Shown here: positions 7,525-11,928 of the stretch, in pieces
How the letters are laid out: the number at the start of each line of letters is the position of its first letter
How positions within the stretch are numbered: the stretch's first letter is position 1
Assembly (NCBI GenBank): GCA_050699035.1
Contig: JBOHDE010000119.1
Location: forward strand, 1-11,928
Source: WHTB01 sp050699035
GTDB lineage: Bacteria > Actinomycetota > Actinomycetes > Propionibacteriales > Nocardioidaceae
Direction: 5' to 3'
Length of the DNA: 11,928 nucleotides
The notes under the pieces: model-generated
The model's database searches: none
What the model saw: only the letters and a program-made list of their open reading frames with translations
What the model was told of the DNA's origin: nothing
Translations under genes and position numbers: made by a program

Positions 7525-7658
7525 CACAATTGTGAAGCCTCGGGTTGATAGAGGTTCGTGGCCACGGAGATCGCGAGCGCCGCAAGCACCGAGGCCGCCC
7601 GCCCGCATGGATGCGAGGCGGACGGAGGGACGTCTGCGTGATTCTGTCGGTTTAGGCG

Positions 7659-7687
7659 TTGACCATGCCACTTTCGATCACTATGGT
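7659..7687 (+). promoter_or_regulatory. Sigma70-type promoter of the PTS operon
   Basis: TTGACC (7659-7664), a 17-nt spacer and TATGGT (7682-7687) match TTGACA/TATAAT at 5/6 and 4/6 with optimal spacing. The predicted start near 7694 gives a leader of about 134 nt before EIIA. The hexamers are identical to those of the divergent minus-strand promoter, and the 12-mer TAGGCGTTGACC (7653-7664) differs from its counterpart by one base. This suggests joint control, although the inverted repeat is not duplicated here. Confidence 0.6.
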
Positions 7688-7729
7688 TCGAGGCGCGAGG
7701 TGACTCTATTGGTAGGGGACGCTGGGCAG

Positions 7730-7831
7730 ATGAGCGCGACGAGGGCAAGTCGGCTTCCCCGTTGTGACTGCGCGCATCGGCATCCCATCGCCGCACCGTG
7801 CCCACGATTCGTTGCCTGGCCCAGGCGATGA
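7730..7831 (+). CDS. Upstream ORF (33 codons) translationally overlapping EIIA
   Basis: ATG at 7730 opens a 33-codon frame inside the predicted leader of the PTS operon. Its TGA (7829-7831) overlaps the EIIA ATG (7828-7830) as ATGA, the same junction used between the downstream genes. The peptide is Arg/Pro/Ala-rich with three cysteines and resembles nothing known to me. The Shine-Dalgarno is poor (an AGGGGA about 11 nt before the ATG). It may couple ribosomes onto EIIA, whose own start lacks a Shine-Dalgarno, or be a chance frame. Confidence 0.3.
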   Translation: MSATRASRLPRCDCAHRHPIAAPCPRFVAWPRR

Positions 7832-8268
7832 CCATGCCCAACCTCGTCGTCATCATCACCCACGGACACCTTGCCGAGGGTCTCCTTGACAGCGCGACCA
7901 TGGTCTGTGGGCGTGTCGACCATGCCCACGCCATCAGCTTCGAGCCCGGCGTGTCACCAGAGGATCTTGAGCACACCGTCGAAGACCTGTTGAGCGGCCT
8001 CGGCGAAGGCGAACAGGTCTTGTTCCTTACTGACCTGCCCGGAGGGACGCCAGCCAAAGTGGCTACCACTTTGGCGGCCCATGGCCGCGCCGAAGCGGTG
8101 ACCGGAGTCAACCTACCGATGCTGATCGAGGTCTTGCTCGCTACCAAGCAGCAGGATGCCCGCTCGCTGGCCGAGCTTGCCGTTGAAAAAGGGCGCGAGG
8201 GCGTGGTCGATTCCGGCCGCCAAATCAGGGATGCCCTGTCGTCTCGAGTCGAAGGTAGACACCCATGA
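7828..8268 (+). CDS. PTS system mannose/fructose/sorbose family EIIA component
   Basis: EIIA-Man proteins accept phosphate from HPr on a histidine and pass it to EIIB for sugar phosphorylation. The 146-residue cytosolic domain begins with a strand and the phospho-His motif VIITHGHLAEGL; H12 is the likely phosphorylation site. The second family signature, TDLPGGTPAKVA, corresponds to the usual DLFGGSP. The length equals one EIIA domain, so there is no fused EIIB. The start is uncertain: ATG 7828 overlaps an upstream-ORF stop, ATG 7834 would remove two residues, and GTG 7798 would add ten unconserved ones; none has a good Shine-Dalgarno. The stop overlaps the EIICD start by 4 nt (ATGA). The neighbouring amino-sugar-type genes suggest an N-acetylhexosamine substrate. 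Confidence 0.92.
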   Translation: MTMPNLVVIITHGHLAEGLLDSATMVCGRVDHAHAISFEPGVSPEDLEHTVEDLLSGLGEGEQVLFLTDLPGGTPAKVATTLAAHGRAEAVTGVNLPMLIEVLLATKQQDARSLAELAVEKGREGVVDSGRQIRDALSSRVEGRHP

Positions 8269-9977
8269 GCGTATTTGTCGCACTAGTTCTGGCGATCATT
8301 GCCGGCGCAGCCTACCTGACACGACGAATCGGGGGTGACACTCAGTTCGAGCGGCCGATCGTGCTGGCGCCCATCGTGGGACTGGTTCTCGGGGATCTGC
8401 AGACGGCCGTCGTCGTCGGCGGCACCTTCGAATTGATCTTCATTGGTGCCGCCGCCATCGGCGGAGCCGTCCCGCCGAATATCGTGCTGGCCACCGTGGT
8501 CGGTACCTCGTTCGCCATCGAGACCGGCGGTGGCGCCGAGACCGCGATAGCTGTGGGCGTACCTGCCGCAGTCGTCGCCTCAAGTTTCGAGCTGATGGCG
8601 AAGGGAGGGAGCTCATTCCTGGTTCACCGTGCCGACAGGCACGCGGAGTCGGCGAATGGTCGGCGCATCACCGGAGTCGTCTGGGCCGGAAACGCTCTGC
8701 ACTTCTTCGCGTACGCCGTTCCGGCATTCCTGGCGCTGTACTTCGGCCAGGGCGCCGTGCAGTCCATGACCCGCGCGCTCTCGGGCGCCGTGAACGACGG
8801 CCTGGTGACCGCCGCTGCCCTGCTACCCGCAGTTGGCTTCGGCATCTTGCTCACGGTGTTGTACAACCGCGCGCTTTTCCCACTCTTCTTCGTCGGGTTC
8901 GCCCTTGCCGCCTACGCCGGGTTCACCGTCATCGGTCTGGTGCTTCTTGCCGGAGCGATCATGCTGCTCCAGTACCGTGCCCAGCGAATCCAGGAGCCCA
9001 CGTCACAGCAGGCCCAGGAGTCGACGCCCCAGCCGGCCGGTGTCGGAGCTAGCGCTGAGTCAACGGGAGGGGTTGCGTCCTCTACCTCCCCGGCGGCGCC
9101 CATATCCTCAGACGGCGGTGATGACTCGACAGATGCCACGCACGCCATAGATACGTCGGCAGACCTGCAGATTACCCGCCGCGACATTCGACAGCTCTTC
9201 TGGCGTTCATTTCTCTTGCAAGCTGCGTTCAACTACGAGCGCTTCCAGAACATGGGCTTCTGGTGGGGAGTCAAGCCGCTGTTGCGCAAGTTGTACCAGC
9301 ACAATCCCACCGAGTTGGCGGCTGCCGACCAGCGACACCTGCAGTTTTTCAACACCCACCCGTGGACGTGCGGGCCGATCTTTGGCATCACCGCGAGTAT
9401 GGAGGCGCGGCGGGCACGCGACCTGCAGTCGACCGATGGTGAAAGCATTAATGCGATCAAGGTCTCCATGATGGGCCCGCTGGCCGGTCTAGGGGACTCG
9501 CTGATCTTTGGAGCCATCCGCCCGGTTCTGTCCGGCGTCTGTGCAGCCCTAGCCGTGAACGGCAACGTTGCCGGACCATTGATCTTCCTTATCGGTATCA
9601 ACATTATCCATTTTGCGCTGCGCTGGTACGGGATCGACTACGGGTTTAGGTACGGCACCCGATTCTTCGAGAAAGTCGGCCAGACACGGATCGAGAGTGT
9701 CAAGAGGTATGCAACTTCACTCGGCTTGCTCACTGTTGGCGCGTTGACCGCGGCACTTCTTCCCATCACCACCCCACTGCAATACACCAGCGGGGAAGCG
9801 ACCGTCAAGATTCAGGAGTACCTCGATCAGGTAATGCCGTTTATCCTGCCACTGATCGCGACACTCGGCGCATTCTGGCTCGCCCGACGCAGGGTCAACC
9901 CGGTATGGATTCTGGTGATCATGACCGTGGTCGGTGTCGTTGGTGGCTACTTCGGGATCTTGGCCGGGGGAGACTAG
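8265..9977 (+). CDS. PTS mannose-family permease, EIIC-EIID single-chain fusion
   Basis: This is the membrane channel of a mannose-family PTS. EIIC and EIID, normally two polypeptides, are joined in one 570-residue chain. Residues 1-240 are EIIC: several hydrophobic helices with the family-like GGTFELIFIGAAAIGGAVPPN (52-72). Residues 241-302 form a polar Ser/Thr/Gln/Pro/Ala/Asp-rich linker with no hydrophobic segment. Residues 303-570 are EIID, with ITRRDIRQLFWRSFLLQ (303-319), FNYER (322-326), FFNTHPW (361-367) and MGPLAGLGDSLIF (403-415), ending in C-terminal membrane helices. The frame is open without a break and both domains look intact. It starts by ATGA overlap with EIIA; the next gene starts at the base after its stop. 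EIIC and EIID alone cannot phosphorylate sugar; an EIIB is required. Confidence 0.93.
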   Translation: MSVFVALVLAIIAGAAYLTRRIGGDTQFERPIVLAPIVGLVLGDLQTAVVVGGTFELIFIGAAAIGGAVPPNIVLATVVGTSFAIETGGGAETAIAVGVPAAVVASSFELMAKGGSSFLVHRADRHAESANGRRITGVVWAGNALHFFAYAVPAFLALYFGQGAVQSMTRALSGAVNDGLVTAAALLPAVGFGILLTVLYNRALFPLFFVGFALAAYAGFTVIGLVLLAGAIMLLQYRAQRIQEPTSQQAQESTPQPAGVGASAESTGGVASSTSPAAPISSDGGDDSTDATHAIDTSADLQITRRDIRQLFWRSFLLQAAFNYERFQNMGFWWGVKPLLRKLYQHNPTELAAADQRHLQFFNTHPWTCGPIFGITASMEARRARDLQSTDGESINAIKVSMMGPLAGLGDSLIFGAIRPVLSGVCAALAVNGNVAGPLIFLIGINIIHFALRWYGIDYGFRYGTRFFEKVGQTRIESVKRYATSLGLLTVGALTAALLPITTPLQYTSGEATVKIQEYLDQVMPFILPLIATLGAFWLARRRVNPVWILVIMTVVGVVGGYFGILAGGD

Positions 9978-10691
9978 TTGTCGTCGCACGAGTATCTGGC
10001 TCGCGCTGCGTTACTGCTGCAACGGCTCGACGAGCAGGAGGGGGAGCGTATCGAGCGGGTTGGAGCGGACGTCGCGCGGTCAGTTGCCTCAGGTGGCATC
10101 GTGCATCTGTTTGGCAGCGGGCACTCCCACATGGCCGCCGAGGAACCGTTCGTGCGTGCCGGAACGCTTACCGCAGTTCGCGCCATCTGGCCGCAACAGA
10201 TCACTGACCGGTTCGAGCGTGTTCCCGGTCTGGGAGCGGCGGTTCTGTCCATGGACGATGTACGGGAGGGCGAGGTGCTCTTCGTGATCTCCAACTCCGG
10301 CCGCAACCCCTTGCCGATTGACGTCGCCCTGGCCGGCTCCGCCTGCGGTGCTTACGTCGTAGGGGTCGGCTCGTCGGCCCACGCCCAAGCCACTCCCAGT
10401 CGGCACCCCGACGGTCACCACTTGGTCGATGTCGTCGACGAGTTCCTCGATACGCACGTGCCGGTCGGCGACGCGTTGCTTTCGGACCTGGACGGTCTGC
10501 CACCACTCGGTCCGAGTTCGACGCTCGCGTCCGTGGCGCTCATCAACGCCGTGATGGTGCACGCGGCCGTGGCCATGCGGGACCTGGGCTACGAGCCTCC
10601 CGTGCGCGTCAGTCGAAACGTGCCGGGCGGCGACGCAGTCAACGACAGGCTCGCCGGCCGATATGGGGATCGTATTCCGGAGCTACGATGA
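9978..10691 (+). CDS. SIS-domain phosphosugar-binding protein (COG4821-like)
   Basis: SIS domains bind phosphorylated sugars in isomerases, etherases and regulators. This 237-residue cytoplasmic protein fits the COG4821 group, whose reaction I do not know to be established. Seen in sequence: a helical N-terminus, HLFGSGHSH (43-51), the Ser-rich phosphosugar loop SNSGRN (105-110), DTHVPVGDALL (158-168) and GPSSTLASVALIN (178-190). The start is TTG at 9978, directly after the EIICD stop, with a GGGGGAG Shine-Dalgarno a few nt upstream. The stop overlaps the next start as ATGA. Its place after a PTS permease suggests that it handles the phosphorylated product, for example by isomerisation, but it is not the AgaS (COG2222) type found in GalNAc clusters. 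Confidence 0.88.
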   Translation: MSSHEYLARAALLLQRLDEQEGERIERVGADVARSVASGGIVHLFGSGHSHMAAEEPFVRAGTLTAVRAIWPQQITDRFERVPGLGAAVLSMDDVREGEVLFVISNSGRNPLPIDVALAGSACGAYVVGVGSSAHAQATPSRHPDGHHLVDVVDEFLDTHVPVGDALLSDLDGLPPLGPSSTLASVALINAVMVHAAVAMRDLGYEPPVRVSRNVPGGDAVNDRLAGRYGDRIPELR

Positions 10692-11902
10692 CCCCTCGTG
10701 CCGGGATGAGCCACAGCCAGATTGAGGTCCCTCTCGGAATCGCCATGGATGGCTACGGGTCCCGGCGCTCACCCGCTCTGGGCACCCGGGATCCGCTCGA
10801 GGCGACCGCCCTGTTCGTGGCCGATGAGCATCGCGCAGCGATTCTGGTCAGTCTTGATCTGGTTGCGGTCGACGTCCGCCTGGTACGGCAGCTACGGCGT
10901 CTCATCCACAAGGAGGTGGGCGTCGCATGCACACTCATCGCCGCCACGCACACCCATGCCGGCCCAACCGGCGTCCGAACGAGCACGGAAGGCGGCTCGG
11001 TCACCGCCGCCATCCTTGACGCGGTCAGTAGCTGTGTCCGTCGGGCTGCAGCGACCGCTGCGCCGGTACAAGTTCGGGTCGGGACAGGGCAGATGCCGGC
11101 CACCGTCGCGACCAACCGCAACGACCCGGCGGCACCGATCGACCGCCGACTCACGCTCATCCGGCTGCTCGGTACCGACGGAACTCTGGTTGGTCTGCTC
11201 TGGCACACCGGCGTTCACCCGACCGTGCTCGGTCCCGACAACCTCCAGTACAGCGCCGACCTTCCAGGTGAAGTCCGGCGGCGGCTGCGCCGTCGCGACG
11301 AGCCGGTCATGTTCCTGAATGGTCCGGCCGGAGATGTGTCCAGCCGCTTCGTCCGCCGTAGCCGCGACGGCGCCGAGCTGGAAAGGCTCGGCGGACTGCT
11401 CTACGAGGCGTTGCCGCCGACTCGCCGACCGATTGCGCTGGCTCCAGTGATGGGGGCCGAACGTCGCCTCGCCGTGCGAGCCGCCCACCATGACAGCAAA
11501 CAGACTGAACAACTTCGAAAGCGCACCCTTCGAAACCTGCAGCCACAAGGGCTTACCGGGGGTGAGCGCCGCCGCCTGGAATCAGTTCTCGAGGGGCTCG
11601 CCCGGCTCAACCGGCACCAGCAAGATGACGTCGAGGCCGAAGTGCAGGTTGTCCGTTTGGGTGACCTGGTCGTGGCAGCCGTTCCCGGTGAGCTGGTGTC
11701 AGCGCTCAGCCGGATGCGCACCAAGCAGCCTGGCGTGACTCTCCTCCTGGTCGGCTACGCCAACGGCTACCTCGGCTACCTCACCGAACCCAGGAGTGAT
11801 GAAACGACCTACGAGACGCTTGTTTCCCGAGTGGACTCAGGGGTCGGCGAACGGCTGATCACGGCCGCTGCCGACTTGCAACGGGAGATCTTCAGTGCTT
11901 GA
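10688..11902 (+). CDS. Neutral/alkaline ceramidase-fold amidohydrolase (PF04734-like), substrate unknown
   Basis: The neutral ceramidase family consists of Zn-dependent amidases that cleave N-acyl bonds. This 404-residue protein covers the N-terminal catalytic domain but lacks room for the usual C-terminal immunoglobulin-like domain. It also lacks a signal peptide, so it probably acts in the cytoplasm. Family features in order: GYGSR (22-26), THTHAGP (87-93), GVHPTVLG (175-182) for Zn-binding histidines, SADLPG (189-194), NGPAGDVS (211-218) with S218 in the nucleophile position, VPGE (332-335) and GYANGYLGYLT (356-366), which would supply the Glu and Tyr. ATG 10688 overlaps the SIS stop and has a GGAG Shine-Dalgarno; ATG 10706 is an alternative. 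In a sugar operon it may remove an N-acyl group from an amino sugar (inference). Confidence 0.8.
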   Translation: MTPRAGMSHSQIEVPLGIAMDGYGSRRSPALGTRDPLEATALFVADEHRAAILVSLDLVAVDVRLVRQLRRLIHKEVGVACTLIAATHTHAGPTGVRTSTEGGSVTAAILDAVSSCVRRAAATAAPVQVRVGTGQMPATVATNRNDPAAPIDRRLTLIRLLGTDGTLVGLLWHTGVHPTVLGPDNLQYSADLPGEVRRRLRRRDEPVMFLNGPAGDVSSRFVRRSRDGAELERLGGLLYEALPPTRRPIALAPVMGAERRLAVRAAHHDSKQTEQLRKRTLRNLQPQGLTGGERRRLESVLEGLARLNRHQQDDVEAEVQVVRLGDLVVAAVPGELVSALSRMRTKQPGVTLLLVGYANGYLGYLTEPRSDETTYETLVSRVDSGVGERLITAAADLQREIFSA

Positions 11903-11928
11903 TGTCGTCGTGGGCGGGCGCGTGCTCA
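11895..11928 (+). CDS. Start of a probable metal-dependent amidohydrolase (cut by the right edge)
   Basis: GTG at 11895 begins a frame reading MLDVVVGGRVL before the window ends. It overlaps the preceding stop by 8 nt and has a GGGAGA Shine-Dalgarno about 8 nt upstream. The short strand-plus-GGRVL pattern is typical of the N-terminal beta strand of amidohydrolase-superfamily enzymes, such as N-acetylhexosamine-6-phosphate deacetylases, dihydroorotase-like proteins and N-acyl-D-amino-acid deacylases. Only 11 codons are visible, so the gene start is more certain than the family. Confidence 0.5.
   Translation, partial: MLDVVVGGRVL

Larger units (their letters stand above)
7099..7827. other. Divergent regulatory region between the GH109-like gene and the PTS operon
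   Basis: This is about 730 nt with no convincing protein gene. It has lower GC and no consistent third-position bias in any frame. It contains two oppositely directed sigma70-like promoters, a perfect inverted repeat, a possible 66-codon ORF on the minus strand and a 33-codon upstream ORF on the plus strand, each listed separately. The stretch 7540-7640 holds nothing I recognise. No regulator gene is visible here, so the controlling transcription factor must be encoded elsewhere, possibly just beyond the right edge. Confidence 0.6.

Noticed and set aside
1..11928. CRISPR arrays, tRNA/rRNA genes, transposases, integrases and attachment sites
   Set aside because: I looked for regular repeats, clover-leaf patterns and recombinase motifs by eye on both strands and found none that could be supported.

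Overview
The window comes from a high-GC Gram-positive bacterium (Actinomycetota). The GC-rich codon use, the frequent GTG/TTG starts, and above all the gene order HAD phosphatase - small protein - tlyA - nadK - recN point to this. That order matches the Mycobacterium tuberculosis Rv1692-Rv1696 block as I remember it. I cannot place the organism below phylum level from sequence alone.

Region 1 (1-4192, minus strand) is a tight housekeeping operon. It is read right to left: a HAD-IIA sugar-phosphatase-like protein, a 61-residue acidic small protein, the rRNA 2'-O-methyltransferase TlyA, NAD kinase, and RecN, which runs off the left edge. The junctions are 23-nt and 11-nt gaps, then a 4-nt and an 8-nt overlap. 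A divergent DUF1015 gene (4229-5473, plus strand) starts 36 nt from the HAD gene and may be leaderless.

Region 2 (5524-11928) is an accessory carbohydrate locus with visibly more A/T in third codon positions. On the minus strand is a Tat-exported, NAD-binding Gfo/Idh/MocA-fold protein that resembles the GH109 alpha-N-acetylgalactosaminidases. About 730 nt later, divergently, a plus-strand operon begins: a mannose-family PTS EIIA, a single-chain EIIC-EIID fusion, a SIS-domain phosphosugar protein, a protein of the neutral-ceramidase fold, and the first 11 codons of a probable amidohydrolase. Every junction inside this operon is a 4-nt overlap, an 8-nt overlap or zero spacing, so the genes are almost certainly cotranscribed. 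No EIIB gene lies between EIIA and EIICD or anywhere else in the window.

The divergent intergenic region (7099-7827) holds two sigma70-type promoters pointing in opposite directions. They have identical hexamers (TTGACC and TATGGT) and a shared 12-mer, TAGGC-R-TTGACC. The minus-strand copy of that 12-mer is flanked exactly by a perfect inverted repeat, TGTGATC/GATCACA, which looks like an operator. The plus transcript would carry a 33-codon upstream ORF whose stop overlaps the EIIA start.

Working model (inference): the exported GH109-like enzyme releases an N-acetylated amino sugar, plausibly GalNAc, from glycans. The PTS imports and phosphorylates it, and the SIS, ceramidase-fold and amidohydrolase proteins process it further. 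This parallels the enterobacterial aga/gam GalNAc cluster, but with an unusual fused PTS permease, no local EIIB and a ceramidase-fold hydrolase.
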